DNA of 64,000 bases from Corythucha ciliata (GCA_038030265.1 CM075937.1:24150698-24214697); one strand, 5' to 3'. Counted from the first letter of the stretch, positions 1 through 14,578 are shown. Translations and numbers: made by a program. Notes: generated by a model not told the origin, from the letters alone.

Positions 1-3000
1 CTTCTCCATTAACATAAATTATGATATTCAGAGAGGACAGGAGGAAATTATGAACTGCCCTGGGATAAATTTTTGTGCACGCGGAAAACGCTCTTTTAAC
101 TTAATCTAAATTAGGCCCTTAAAGTTTATTATAATATCTAAAATTAAATTGTTATTCCTCTAGAAAACCCGCATTTCCCGGTGATAAAAGGTGGTAGAAA
201 CTTTCTTCATTTTCCTGGCTGGAGTTAGGAGTTATGCTATATCGTAGATTGGTGATTGAGAATTGTTCTCGTTTCATTACGACTTATAGTTGTCTTTCGA
301 TCTAGTTCAGTAGGATGATATACATCGTGGGAGAGGTAGAAATGCGGTGCGAGGAGGGTGAGGCATCTTCGAGTTTATATTTCGAAAGTATTTCATTCGG
401 CTGCAAACAGAGAGAGAGAATGGAAGACTTTGCACGCCTTTGAATGCACGTATACCGGGATGACCTACTTTTTACGGATGGAAAAACTCTGTAATAGGGT
501 GAGGAATGGGATGGGAGCCCTTTTTTGAAGGGTCTGGGCTGTTATTCAACCCACTTTTTAATTACTGGGAAAGGAACTGACTTCCACCTGGAAAGACTAA
601 TGGCGTTTCCCTTTTATCATTCACGCAGGATGACATGATAGTTCAATCACTTCGAGTATTCGATCATCAATGATGTCAACCGGTCGGCACCTCAGCGAGG
701 TTTTCTCATCGGAGCCGCGTTCGGCCCTTCGAGTCCGACATTACAAACGGACTTATTGACTCTTTATTGTAAGAAAACATTGTAAAAAAAAAAGAAAGAA
801 AGTAAAACAACAATACCCGCAGGAATGAGTAAAATCTACCTCAACGCTTCTTCTTATTCCCCGGTAAACGCGGAGATTTTGATCAATTCTCCGATGTCGG
901 AAGCTCATAATCGAAGAAAATCCTTCTCCCCCCCCCACCACTACTATCCATCTTAAGAAAAGATGAACGGGGAAAAATAAGAAGCAACACAAAAAAGCCT
1001 TCGTGCCTGGTATTTTCATACAATGTTTCACCCCAATCTAACAGAAGATGGGAAGGGGTGAAAAAAGAAAAGGGTGACTAATAGTTTTTATTTGAAAATA
1101 AAATACATGCGTGAAACTCCCTGACAAAGGTTGCCATGATCAATTATACATTATAATGAAAAGTGAAGGAAGAAAATGTATTCACGCCCCCTCCCTTCAT
1201 CATAACAATTACTGACAATGGGTTCATTTTGAAGACAACTCCCTCTCTCCCAATTTAATTTTCACTGTTATTAATACATCGATCCCCCCTGCAATAATTA
1301 CGATTGTATTCAACTACGTGAAAAATATGAATGTCATGGAAAATTAAAAGTCTTCCGCACTATCGATAAACATATTCAACTGGCCTAATTTGCAGTAAAA
1401 TGTAGTTTAACACAAATTCCTACAGAAGGCCGAATAATTCATTTAGTTTCCCTCGAGTACTTGTACGAGAAGTTAATTTATTGTGTTACATCCTCCTTAT
1501 AATTCATTAACCTTCTCCATGCATTTACGATTTCATGTTAGGAGAAAATGTAGAAATGTATTTAATTTTCTTGCAAAATAGTATAGTATTGATGAAAAAA
1601 ATGTGCCCTGTTTGTTTAGTAGATTATTTCAAGCCCAATTGCTCAGATACGCGAATAGATCAAGAAAATTATTCTTTTTCCCTATGGGAAGCACGACAAA
1701 AGTGAGTCTTCACCGTCAATAATATTTTCTTTTGTTTTTGCTGCACTGGTGAAGAAAAGCACGTGATTCGATCGACAAATTTCGAAATAATGAATGATTC
1801 AGACGATTCTCTCCACCGGCGTAGCACTTATTCCTATGAAGGAAACAGTCCTAAATAAGTATGAAAACGACTAGCAATAATTTTTGTTTTTGTTAATAAT
1901 TCTGCTCAATGAAATTGTTACTGTATGACGTTGAATTTCGTTCGCTATTATTTTTTGAGCCCTTAAAATCTTTGAACAACGTTGGTACTTGGTAATACTA
2001 TAGTTTCTTTTCTAACGTAATGTTTCATTGATGTTAAAAAAGTAATAAAGGTGATTGCGAGTTTTTGATTTCATCTATCACTTGCCTGCTAACTTTTGCT
2101 ATAAATTGTGACATGGATTCCTTTATAGATTCAAAGAAAGGAAAATGAAGTAAATCCTCTGTTGGTTGATGGCCAGCGTACTTCCCCCGTGTCAGCGAAT
2201 AAGATGGGCCCTACCCACTGTCGGCAAAAGCTCCCCTGTTGTATAGCAAGAACTGCTCGAGGAGTCAAAAACTCATCCACGGCCGATCTACCAGCACATC
2301 AGGTTCTCCAAATTAGTGCCACGAACGACGATTGTGCCCCCTTCTCGGCGTTTTGAGGCGATTTTCGATCTATCGCATTAGGAGCTCGAGCTCGGAGGAG
2401 TTTATGCCGTGTGGAAAAGTATTCTATCAGAACTTCAGGAGGGTTTTGCGAGAGAGTAGCTGTGGACTGCAATTACAGATTCAATTTTTGAGAAAAATCG
2501 AGAACTCAGAAAGAAGACACGGTTAAAATTAAATAAAAACGTGGAATTTTACTAGTCGATTCCCTGCAGCTTGATATTCGTTTCAAGTAACGCAATTACA
2601 TTGTACAGACTAACAGAATTTTGTGACGAGCCAGGCCGTCCATACCGTACGAACCCAATCATCGCTTCTCTCCATTAGTGGATGGGCTTTAAAGGTGTTC
2701 TCCCACTCATCTCTTTCACACTCTCGGCACTGAAAACGCCGTTGGACAATAAATTTACCCTTAAATACAATACAAAAAGGTGATCAATGAGACCCATCCA
2801 CATGCTTGTGTGAATGTCCACTGTATGAATGTATCTCTCTGAATTGGCTGGGAATTGATTCAAACGTCCATTCTCTCGCTCCAAAAACAACAAGCTCGTA
2901 GAAGGATGATCGGAGGCTTGATTAATGTGTGTTAATTGGTGATACGACTAGCATTTAAATTAAAAACTAAATTTTCCCCCGTACACAAAGGAAACCAAAA

Positions 3001-3001
3001 T
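1..3001. other. Intergenic sequence, no gene recognised
   Basis: AT-rich sequence with short homopolymer runs. The open frames here (for example 2162-2356 and 2332-2526) lack family motifs, splice context and good start context. I see no tRNA, rRNA or transposon termini. Confidence 0.5.
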
Positions 3002-4510
3002 TCAGCTTATGTAACCGTTCAGCCAGTCAACGTAATCGGTAACTCGCGTATAAATACCGGGAAAACCTGGCTCGGCACACCTATAACCGTAGGATACGAC
3101 GCCGATCAAGTAGTAAAAGCCGTCAACGGGCTGCATGAGCGGTCCTCCAGAATCCCCCTGATTAAAAAAAAAGTAATTAAATAGCGAATAAAATAAACAA
3201 TCGCTTCAACTGTATAGAACAAATTGAGCAGTCAATTACTTGGCAGGCATCTTTGCCATTTTCATAGGCGCATAATTGACTGGAGATAATTTCACCGCCG
3301 ACGGTTTTCATTTTGCTTTTGCACTGCTCATTTTCTATGACACGAACGTTGGCCTGTCGAAGTCTGTTGTCATAATTTCCCTCTGAAAATTCAGGATGGA
3401 AAGTGAGATTTTGAAACGATGAATCTCTATAAAGACTATACTTACTGAATGCCAGTGAGCCCCAGCCTGCGACGAACGGATAAAATGATTCAAAACTCTC
3501 GCTCTTCAGTTTAGCGGATTTTGGAATGCATATCGGGTGAAGAATCTCTGCGAAAATCATTTTATTTTTATTAGCTTATATACGTATATATTTGGTGTGA
3601 GGTTTTACTTGTAAAAGTGACAGGTCGCTCTAAATAAATGATAGCGATATCATGCTGGAATCGCTGAGCGTTATACCGGGGATGAATGACCGCGCGAGTG
3701 ATGCCCACTTCGACGGGCTCCGAACCGTCGGCGTTTGTTTCATTCAGTACGATGCCACCCATTCTCGCTAGAGTCCTTCGAAAAACAGTCGAAAAATATG
3801 TTTTTATTATTTTTTATTTCACGAAAAAAAAAGAATCGAACATACAGCTTGAGCGACGGATGCCGCGTACAATGCGCAGCCGAAATCAAATGTTTCGACG
3901 ACACGAGAGCGGCACCGCACTGCCAATAAACCTGTGAATTGCCCGTTCGACGCCTGTAGCCCAACGCGGCAATCCAAGGCCATGCCCCTGAACAAAACGA
4001 AAGAAAATGATCGTAGAAATCGTTGTTTTTCTTTACCGCGCTAAACTGTATAAATAAGTGAATGTACCCGGGTCAGAAAGTGTACCGCCTACGATTCTCG
4101 AGTGGGCCACATCTGAATAACCGCAAGCCGGCGGCGCCAGCAAGTTCGAATTAGTGTCTTCGTCGTTCAAATTTGGATCGTCGGTTTCTCGACTGCTTTT
4201 CTGAATCGGACAACAAACTAATGGCGTTTGGTTTGAGTACCCGCAAACCGATCTGTGGATCAGTAAGGGGAAGAGGGAGAGTGAGTGATTTAAGAAAATC
4301 AAATTTTTATTTTTGTTTTAAAAAATAATGAGTTCGTAAAAACAAACTATTGTCTCACTGTTTTAAAAATTCTACGACTCCCGGTTTTGTTCTCGACGAC
4401 TGTAGCAATTCAAGAAGAACTGTACACTCTTTAATATTGATACACACGCCTCCTTCATTTTTGGGCGTCGTGCAGGAATTACTTTGCCCCAAAACCAACT
4501 CTGGAACAAG
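3002..4510 (-). CDS. CLIP-domain trypsin-like serine protease (5' exon not found)
   Basis: Secreted S1 protease of the arthropod clotting/prophenoloxidase cascade type. The first visible exon (about 4358-4510) and the next (to about 4070) hold a CLIP domain with the expected six cysteines, from SNSCTTP to LVCCP. A linker follows, then the activation site RIVGG near 4095. The catalytic triad is complete: His in LISAAHC (about 3875), Asp in HDIAII (about 3645), Ser in GDSGGPL (about 3145). Asp lies six residues before the Ser, giving trypsin-like specificity. The last exon is 3002-3157 and ends in WLNGYIS and TGA. Joins near 3990/4070, 3770/3860, 3555/3612, 3400/3447 and 3157/3240 keep the frame. 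The exon encoding the signal peptide should lie above 4510, entering the CLIP exon through the acceptor there, but I could not identify it. The substrate is unknown. Confidence 0.9.
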
Positions 4511-7500
4511 GCATTTCTTTTAAAGAACCAAATAAATAATTGATTACTTTATTCTTCTACCTTTTTGAAGCCAGAGAAGGGTGAATATGGAGAATATCAC
4601 CTTAAACAAATCAAAATTGCTCTTAATGAGTTAGACGAGGTCGTAGGAGTGAGTTACTTACAGAATTGACTGAAAACATTTTTACAGGAAACCAACGTCT
4701 GATTTCATTGAGTTACAAAGAAGATGGTTGCAATCCTGAAACAATAATATACTTCGCACGTTTAAAAACTACGACCACAGGATTTTTAATTTTCCTGCTT
4801 CTTGTAGGTGAGGGTGGGAGGTCTAATCATTCGAATCCTCATAAAGCTTTTATCTCACAGCAGCCTCGTAGGTCTTCTTATGCAAGGGGTCTAAAACTGA
4901 GAAATCCGTGCAGGATCGTGACCAATAAACAGGAATCTCCGCCAACTTAAATAATAATATATTACATATACATTTTCAATGAATATAGTTAATATCGAAA
5001 AATCTCAGCTATTCCACAAATCTCTCTCCGAACCAAAAATGACTCATTCCAGTGCCAGAGGACGAATTGAAAAGGAAGGGAAGAAGATGCGACTTAATTC
5101 AAATCCTTTAAAAAACAGGTTTTTGGTCCAGCGCTTTGAAGGGAAAAAACACAGGTAATTTTTTCTCAAAGATCTGCGTCATCATCATTAGAATCTAAAT
5201 TATAAGGGCCTGTGAACGTTAATCGCTGACCTTCTTCCACACGATTCAAGGAACTGACAAATAAAAAAAGTTGGGGTAATGCCTTCTGCAAGGGAATTCT
5301 CAATTTTCTGCGGCTAGTAATAAATTACAAAAACCGCTTTAAATGATGTTAGAAACGTACCTACAGTTAACCCCAAAGCCGACAACTGTAAGCATATACC
5401 ATGAATTTGTGAAAAAGTTGGAAATTTGGAAGTAAAATTATCGATTTAGCGCCCAAAAATCGTGGATTTTGGAACAAGAAACTATTTGCAAAAGAGGCTG
5501 ATAACTGCTAAAATAAGAGGCTGGGTATATTTCGCCTCGACTTCAGAATGTGGCTATGCTGACAAAAAAATGTTATCAAGTCACAGACTAAACCTAATAC
5601 TCAGGTCCCCTAAACTCGCTGAAGGCCTGAAAACTGTTCTGTTCCGTGGCACTGGTATAATAAGTAGGACATCAGCTGAGGAAAATTGAATGATTATAGC
5701 GAAACTATAGACAACTATACAAACGGGATCTGTTCTTGGTCGGCGACGTTTCTTCGTCAGGGCGACTTCAATTACAGTCAGACTGTTCAGAATGAACACC
5801 GAGCTTAATTGCTTATAGCTTGCCGGAAACTAGTGCCTTAGCTACGTTGCCGGGACCAGTGAGTAGGAGGTCTCATAGCGAAACTATCAATTTTAATGCA
5901 TTCGAGGTAATACCTAAAAGAAGAATAAAACGTCATGTCAGCTTTCTTCTAATGAAGCGAAAGAAAATTTGTTTGATGATGATTACCATTTAATTAACTT
6001 AGCGGAATCGCGCGAAAAGAAAAATAATGTTACACGATGAATAAAAATGAGAGCCGGTGAGATTCATTTAATTATTTCAAGTGTGAAAGGTGGTTGCCCG
6101 CGAGGAATACGTACCCTAGTAAGTATACGTGGAAAAACAATTCTTCAATTCTTGGAATAACGACTTCAACAAAACTTGGCACAATGCTAGATAACCCCCC
6201 CCCCCATTTCACAGTTGAAGGAGGATGCTGGAATAATGACGGAATAAGTGTTGAACGTAAGATATAAATCACAACTTTGGCGCACTATGCAATTTTCAGT
6301 TTTATTTAAAAGTATGATTATTTTTTAATTCACCAGACTCGGAAACAACGCTTTGAAATCTCATCAAAATACGATCGATTGCTTGGCAACCTTGAAAAAT
6401 AAAATGAAATTGCGAGAATAATATGACAATTACACCTTATAACGCATTAAGAAAAACATGCAAGTCCATTTCGTTGGGCTTACAGAAGGAGGAAAAAAAC
6501 AACACCAAAACAAACAGGACAAGAAGCCATGAAGATAATATAAGTTCATCCTCTCAGGGACGTACTTCTAATTATAGAACTCATTATTTCAAGTTCAATG
6601 GGCCGTCATACTATTGCTAAACAAAAATTTCTCTTCTAAGTGAAGGGGGGGGGGGGCGAAATTTATAGAAATATTTTTCAAATAAAATACATAGTTCGGG
6701 TGTATTCGGTTTTTCATTGTACTTACATAGTCGCTTTTCAAGATGGGCGGAATTTTTACACTCACGATTTCTAAAAATGAAAAATCCACCGACGCAATTC
6801 TAAACAAACCGATTTGACTCGTAGAAATCAACTGGCCAACGTTCTTCCTCTCGTCAGACTTCTATACGTATTGCCATTCCAGATGGACCTACCCTTCACC
6901 CCCCACTCATTCATCTCTATCACGTTTCCCTCTGACTCTATACATAGAGGTCCTTCAATAAAGTAGCTATATTCAAGCTCTCCCCCTCCCGCCCCTTTTG
7001 ACCATCATTGACGCGTCGTAAAAGCAAAAACAAAAAATCCCAGAGCATTGAGTGCTGGATTTTTTTTTTTTTTTTTCGGAAAAAAATCTGTGAACCGAGG
7101 TTGTTTGAACTTAAGATGGAAGGGAGAGGGTGCTCCTAGGGAATATCCCAAAACACGACTGTTGATCTCACGCTTTTGTGGATTTTTCTTATTGACAGGA
7201 AATAATTTTTAAATTCTGTGGGAGCTAGTGAGTCATTTTTTTTTTAATTATCGTTGACTACCCGATTAAGTCAATGAAAGAACGCGTCCACCTTGTTTCT
7301 CGCATCGGAAAGCAGTGACTCACGTTACCTTCAAGTGGTTTTATGTACTTAGAATTAGAGATCCACATCGTAGAAGTTGAAAATTTAGGTCATAAGGGTA
7401 AAAATATACAGTTGGGTCCCAATACCAGGTAATCTTGCCCGTAGAAATAGGTGGCAGTCCGCCGGAGTCTTCTTCAGAAGGATAGAAAAATTCAACATAG

Positions 7501-10284
7501 GTGGGGGCCACCCTCCCAAAGAAAAATCCTACCTACACCTCTGGAGAATAGTTAATGAAAAACGTAAAATTTGTGCAGCTAAAATACAGGAGCGAAGTGC
7601 AACTTTGCGTACGAATCCTTCCGCTTCTTCAACAAAAGACGTGAAAGAGGAAGGATTATTATGCAATAATAACGTACTTTCGCGTATGACGCACAAAATT
7701 CATTTTTCGACGAACAAGTTTTTTTCGTTTTTTTTTTTTCTAAAGGCCAGGAAAGGTGAGCAAGTGGGGAGGGGAGTGGACCAAGTAATTCAATCGTATT
7801 ATACCTAAGAGAGGATTTTAAATTTCACTTTCTCTCGAACGATAGTTGATGGTGAAGCTTAGCGTAGCTAAAAGGATTAACAAAATTGCAAATGGTAAGC
7901 TTCATTCAAGGCCAGGATTGTATTTATTTTTCAGTTTGATAAACTCGGCTCGCCTTGATCCGTTATTTTTTTGACTTCATTTGGACATTCATTCGTTTTT
8001 TAAACTACCAAAGAGAAGTTCATCCAGGATACCCCCCATCCTTAATCATCAGAAACGAATGACATTTTATATCACAGTACTCCCTCTGGGGTCGAGGGTG
8101 GAAAAATGTTGGAATTTTAATATTCAATGCATTATTTGCTGCATTACGCAAACGCTCGAACGCTTATTTTCTTAACGTGTTATTAAGTCAATATGATAAA
8201 AATAATTATTAAACGATAAGGTCAGGACCACTGAATAAAACATCATTAAGAATAAGTTCCCCGCCAAGGCGTTCACGTGGAACTTGTTGACCATCTAAAA
8301 AGCTGATGCTAAATTTGTTACGAACAAGGAAAACTTAGCCCCCCCCCCTCCCTGTATCACTTCATCCATCGTTTTTGAATTAGGTCATTTAACTTGAAAA
8401 TCCTACCTCTTTTAATTTTGCATGTATACCAATAATATGGTATAATAAATATATATATATAAATTCAAGCTCCGGGTCGGAGAATTCAATAGTAATGCTA
8501 ATGAACATTACTCGCCACTCGAAGACCTCCACCAGTGATAACCTGCCACCATCAGGCAGCCCTTTAAAGGGAGGGGGGATATTAAGTCACAACTTCACAA
8601 GTCAGTTCAACGCACGGCTTAGAGAACAAATTGGTGCCTTCGGGTTCGGTTTGGTAAAGATTGAAAGGAGTAAAGAAATGGTCGGACGGTGAGAGCAGGG
8701 GCAGCTCTTCACGTCTATCTCCAAGTATCTGGAGAAACAAAAAATATATCATCTTGTGCTTAGATAATGAACTTATTGACTGGGTGTGTAAGTTTCCTTG
8801 TTACCCCCTTGGTAGCAAAGAGACACCATATTATTTGTACTTGCCTGAGCCTCATTTCTTTAAATTCGTCAATTAGTGATTCGAAAATTTAACACACACC
8901 TTAAAACTACCATTCCTGCGTATGGGGGGGGGGGGATCATAACTTTAGAGGAATGATCTCAATTCCCAAAGCTGATTAAACGCTGCTAAGAAACCTGACT
9001 TTGGGGCTTTTCAAAACAACACACTCCTATCGATCTCAAGATTTAGAAATCAATTAGAGTTGGAAGGGGGCCAGCTAAAGAAAATTAACACAGACTTCGG
9101 TCGCGTTACCGCTGGAGCAAATAATCGTAAACTGAATTAACTAACGCCTTGAAAATAATTAAAATCTAATGAATCCACCGGAAAAGAATGTAACACTTTT
9201 TGTACGCCAAGAAGGTATAATTGAAATAAAAGAGGAAATTTCCGGAGTGGAAAATAACGAAGTATTCTCCTCCGATATTTCTTCTGATGTTGGTAAACGG
9301 TGCCTAAGTGGGCTTTTTGACTCGATGAGAAACAAGTTATACTGAAGAAATCCTTTTTTTTTTTTGTAGGAAGAAACGGCCGTTCCTTGTGTAATTAATT
9401 CATATCCCCGGAACAGTGATTTGGTTTCAACATGACATCCAAGAGTAAATGACGTCAATGGACAGGTGAAAAGGTCATGGGGGTGAATTACCGAAGAGAT
9501 TAACACCGGATGGTGTTCTGAATGCAGCAAAACGTAAGTCTTACTCGAATACATTTTAAAGCCCTCCCCCCCCTGTCTGTCAATCACCTCCTAATACTAC
9601 CTACATAGGGCATGGTCGTTTTAAAAGTTTGAAAGAGTTGAGGCATATTCCCTTTGTCATCATTGCGAATACAAACGCGTAGGTCTATCGGCTAGAAAAT
9701 CGCGTGTTAATGAAGCCTAGTTCCTGAGGGGGGGGGGGGAATGCAAGCATGGAGGCCGACGGTTTACTTCATCGACAACAATAAAATAAAAAATTACGGC
9801 AAAATACAGGAGCTACGGTCCAGTTTTGAGTTTGAGGCCATTGGATTGGAGGGTTCACAATAACGCTCGTAAAAAAAATTTCGAGTTCCTATGTTATTCC
9901 TATTTGAATATTTTGGTGCACCTAAAGGCCGGTTTTATCGCGATCACAGTTGAGGAAGTAGAAGTTCCGAATGTCGTCACACGGGAGTTTTGGAATAAAT
10001 AAAACGAAAAAAAAAAGATTAGCGTGTCCATATTAATAATACTGGCGTACCAGCGGGTTTCCTTTGTTTTGTATTGTAAAACTGTTTTCTTTTGCATGGA
10101 AAGACAATTGAATTTACCCGCTAATTTACCGGTAGGATAAGTAGCCCGATAGGAAAAGTAAGCCAAACATTTTATCTAGGGGCGAGGGAAAGCGATATTC
10201 TAAACCGTTTTCTGACTTTTTGGCCACAAGAGGAAGAAAAAAAAAAAACAACAAAAAACATGGAAGTACGAAGGCGATTAGCTA
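4511..10284. other. Long intergenic region, no gene recognised
   Basis: About 5.8 kb of AT-rich DNA with homopolymers: C runs near 6190 and 8340, G runs near 6646, 8928 and 9730, T runs near 7063 and 9355. The frame at 9159-9587 (-, 142 codons) has low-complexity composition and no domain. The upstream exon(s) of the serine protease should lie at the left end. The motif tagcgaaactat occurs twice, near 5698 and 5877. Confidence 0.45.
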
Positions 10285-13200
10285 CTATAAAAGAGCTTCA
10301 AATTTCGAGGGGTCCCTCGCTATAAAGGCCTCGGCGATGTCTTTATTACACAAGATGGAAGGGTCATTCTGGTGGGCGTGAAGAAGGCTTAGCTCGTGGA
10401 TAAGATCGGTCGATTTAGTCGAAGCGAGGAAATTATCGATGGACCTGCAACAACGGAAAGAGGAAAAATCATTTTTAATTAAAAGATGAGGTCGGTTGAA
10501 ATTAATTAAATTCATTAAATTAATATCGTCAAGGGTCATGGCCTCATGGGAAAAAACTAAGAATAGTTTAAGAGCGCAGTTAACAAATAGAGGGAGTGAA
10601 TTAATGGGGAATTTGGCATTAGCTTCGCTAACGGTATCGCAAACGTTGAATCGATTGTTTCACTGAACCAACACTAGCTCGTACACGTGCGCTTTTGTGT
10701 TAATAATAGTGAAACTTTTGGCAGGTCCGTAAATAAGCAACTGACTTTTAAAAACTGCGTGGAACTGGAATATTTTAGAAGCGCCCTTTCAAGCCTGACA
10801 AGGTGGCTGGATACGACTCCCAGTCATTCAAACAGCTTGCCCCATAATCCCGAGCGGTAACATAGCACTGTAACGCCCGACCAGGCCTCGATTCAGGGAG
10901 CCATAGGGAAGTCGGTTCATGGGTGAAGATTAAGGCCGGTCGTCCACTGGAAGCGTTTTCAAGCGGCGCTACAACGAGCGTACATACAACATAGCTTAAA
11001 TGGAATTCACTGCAGCTAAGCCTGCAGTGAAAGGTGTCACATTACATTTGGGTCTTTGGGATGTACGCTCATTGTCGCGGCGCTCGAAAACGCTTCCAGT
11101 GGACGACAGACCTTAAGCGGACGGCCGGCGTATAGCGGCACGACAACGATCAAGTTTGTAGAATATATTATCGAATAACTACATCCCTAGGCTAGACTCA
11201 CCTGGGACCAGGTGGGTTCGTGGTAACGTGGTCGAGCAGCGGCACACGGGCAGATTGCAGAGGCACGGTTTCCCCCCAAGGGCTCGTCGATCATCTACAG
11301 CTAGGACTCCAAGACCTTTTTCCCCCGACTAGGGAATTGCCCGGGTTTTATACTAGGCCTCAGGGCCACGTTTCTAAAAACCCCAAGTGTTGTGGATAAC
11401 AAGTATATAGTTTCCCCAAGGATATGTTGACGCTATCGGGCTATTCTCTCCCGCTCGTCCCTGAGCTCGCCGGGTCCACCCACCGAGCGGCTAATAATTC
11501 CCCGGATCGAGCTACTTTTCTCTATATTACTCTCGCACGACATAACCGACAGCACCGGCTTTACCGACTGGTGGACTTGTAATCGGGCAAAGTTCACTCG
11601 CACAAGTAACTGTTAAAATTTCCCGTAGCCCAGGGCGGCTATTATTCCTCATTTTAGGTTTTTTGGTAGGAGGACAAACTTAAGACTTACCCCAATCTAC
11701 TCGTAATTTGAGCAATCACGAGCAAGACAGCGAGTTCGACGAGTTCAGGGAAAAGTCTTGTCGTTTCTCTCTCCATCGATCTTAATTTATTTAGGCAGGT
11801 TCTGAGGCTCAGTCTATTGCCATCTTTGTCCATCATTTTGACTAGCATTTGCTTCTCCATGATCATGTTTTCAACCTTGACGTCCAAAACGCTCGGGAGC
11901 TAAGAGAACACGTTACAATTGCATTTAAATACACCAAAATCTATTTATTCTACTTTTGACTTACGCTTGTAGCTTTTAGCAACTCTCCCTCGATGTCCTC
12001 GCGTGAAACGAACGCGTTTTCAAGAGCGACCAAATCAGCGAAACCTTTACCGTCGAAAATGCCCAACAAGCGTCTTAAAACACCGTCGACGGCTTCGAGC
12101 GCTTCGAAATATAACTTTTTTTTCAACTCGATTCCATTCTTTTCCTCCTCGTCATTCCATACGCCAACGTTTTTGCACGTCTTGACGTATTTGTCCCAGA
12201 AAGAGTTGAAATCCTCGTCCGATTTATACGTGTCGAAGATGGCCACGATTGAACTCACGGCCTCTTTGAGGCCTTTGATGGATTCGGATTTCTGTAGAAG
12301 ATTACTCAGACTTTCGATGGGGTAGAAAAACACTCTGCACAACAGTAAATTAAAAATAGTTTCAGTCTTTTCCATAAGTTTGATCAGTAAGGACGGCAGA
12401 AGTGTCCAGGGCGGCGTTTCACTCAGGTCGCGAATTTTTTTTGCTATGCTCGCGTAATTTTTTAACGTCGAGTGAACAGCTTTAAAGTCAACTGTTTTTA
12501 GTTGTTTGTCGCTGTAAACATACTCTAAAAACTCGGGGTCCGAATTGGAAAATACTTGCATTAATAGGTGAATCATACTCAACGAGTGTCCAATGCCACG
12601 AATGTGCGAGAGTGAGTCCTGAACTTCCTGAAAAAGATTTCTAGCCAAAGGCGACATATTTAACGCTGAGGGGTATCGCTCTTCAAGCGTCTTTTCCAGT
12701 TGTTTCAAATCAGGGCTTTTACAGGCGAAAACGATCAAATTTTCGAACGATAATAGTAGAGCAAGGTCGTCGAGCGTTGAATGATCGAGGGGGTAAAGCC
12801 CTATGAAGTGTTCGCTCTCGCGGAGCATCTTTGACGTTCTAACAGTTACGGCAATCATTCTACCTTCGGGCGTAGGAACTGTTTCTAGAGTGACACCGAA
12901 TAGACGATCGTTGGAAATTCTCTGGCAGACGGTTCGAAGCGTGAATGTCGCCATAATTTGAATGAGTTCTTTTTCATCTTGTTGAGAAAATACAGTTTTA
13001 GAGAGATGTTCCTCCAACACAGGAGTATCCAGTCTTCTGAGTTCCAACAGTTCTGTCAGCTTACTACTGTTCGACTCGTATCCTACTCCGATGAGGAATC
13101 TTAAACTCGAAATGATCACTTCCAATCCAGCGCAGTTCGCCTTAATGCCCAACAGGCGACTCACGGAGTACTCAACAGTGTCCTTGTGAAGTTGACTATT

Positions 13201-14578
13201 GTCGTGGACGCGGAATCGTTCAACTCCCTTTTTCCAGTTGCGAAATCCACCGCGAGCAAATATATTATTGGGAGGCGCTTCGAAACCGCCCTTGATGACT
13301 GCAGACAGGCACTGAAAGCAGTAGACGCCCTTTGACTCGGGGTCAAAATGAAGCCACGGATACTCTTTGAACCATTTTTTCTGGAAAAGATGGTGACGGC
13401 GTCGATCGTAGTAAGGTGGGACGTCGTCGGGTTGATACGGGACTTCTGGGAGGTAAGTCGGTGTAGTGTACAACGATACGGAGGTGCCTTCTCGTTTAAT
13501 GTTAACGGGCGAGGTTGGAGTCCCGGAAACCCCATTGGTGGAAACGGGTGGCAAAGGGCACTTTGGATCATCTTGTCGCAGTTCACCTGAAAATAAACGA
13601 ATAGACGCATGAGTCAGGCATCAATAGAGTCCTCTTCCCCCATATTTTTACGATTCAATGCATGTAACAATTGTCGGAAATAGTACGAGTAGTGAAACTT
13701 CACTTTCACCGTCTTTAAGGCACCTAAAACGTCAAGTTTGATTAGGAACGCCCCATCATCATCATCATAAGCAAAATGATTTTTGCCCATCTCAAGAAAA
13801 AGTCAAGTCAAGACAAGGAAATTCGATACGAAATCAAAATAGGGTACGTATATACTTCAGAAAATTAACTACGAACAGGTAGCTTTGAGGGCGCAATCAA
13901 CAGGTAGTTTAGACCGTCTTTCAGTTGAGATGATCTCAACGTGGGTGTATGTAATAAAAGACGAGCAATCGACACACTATGGAATCTTCGATAGGAAGAA
14001 TGACTAAACCCTTGCCCCCCCCCCCACGTTTCCGAGGCATCAAATCGAAGAAAACAACGGATTACTATGGGAGGAGAGGAAGGACAAAATAACGGCCGAT
14101 TGCAGGAAATCATTAGGTTATTCAGTGCGGGGGGAGCTATTCGCATGCAACGGTAAATGCCACCGTAAAGCGTCGAATTTGCAATTTCAACCATTTCCAT
14201 CTCGCTATTTTTAACGCTCTCACCTCCCTCTCACTCTAACGACACTGAACGCACACATGAGTAGCTAAGAGCGGGAACGGTGAGGGGGGGGGGCAGGTGT
14301 TCTCAAGACTAAGGGACAGAAGAAGGGCACAAAAACCCGGAAAGGAGACCTTTCCCCCTCCCCAAAAATATCACTAGTCGCCATTATACTCATCGTCAGA
14401 CTTACGTTCAAAGAGTTTTACAAGTTTCCTTCATCTCGCAATCAGAAATTGTCGTGAGAACTCGTGTTTTTTTTTTTTAATTTCATACAAGCGGGTAAGG
14501 TGAAGGTGTGTGGGGCAAGGGTTAACGAAACAAACAAGGAAAATCAGTCGTTAGATACTTACATAATGGTTCGAGCAT
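10285..14578 (-). CDS. hAT-transposase-derived zinc-finger protein (ZMYM1-like)
   Basis: Four exons fit in phase: 14563-14578 (ATG, MLEPL), 11965-13587, 11691-11899 and 10285-10444 (TAG). Donors are gtaagt-like and acceptors are good (tttatttcag, ttctcttag, gttgttgcag). The N-terminal third carries a TTF-type zinc finger, with KKWFKEYPWL followed by GVYCFQCL and a downstream GGFRNWKKG segment, as in ZMYM1 and hAT transposases. The middle is helical and diverged. The last two exons match the hAT dimerisation region (LFPELVELAVLLVIAQ, then LLHAHQND and AEAFIARDP). The usual ERSFS-type signature between those blocks is missing at the exon 3/4 junction. No TIRs or target duplication were seen around the gene, so it is probably a host gene rather than an active element. 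Function unknown; DNA or protein binding is the family expectation. Confidence 0.75.
10930..11116. mobile_element. TTAA-flanked MITE (piggyBac-type target) in the last intron of the hAT-derived gene
   Basis: TTAA at 10930-10933 and 11113-11116 flanks a 179-bp element. Its ends are inverted repeats of about 52 bp with 46 matches: GGCCGGTCGTCCACTGG at the left and, read inward on the other strand, GGTCTGTCGTCCACTGG at the right. There is no coding capacity. Confidence 0.85.

Noticed and set aside
3740..3937. Plus-strand frames over the serine protease
   Set aside because: They are antisense to exons with an intact catalytic triad and have no features of their own.
9159..9587. 142-codon minus-strand frame
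   Set aside because: No domain, no plausible exon joins, and it crosses T/A homopolymers; likely chance.
13161..13610. 149-codon minus-strand frame overlapping the hAT-derived gene
   Set aside because: It is an out-of-frame shadow of the zinc-finger exon; the other frame carries the family motifs.
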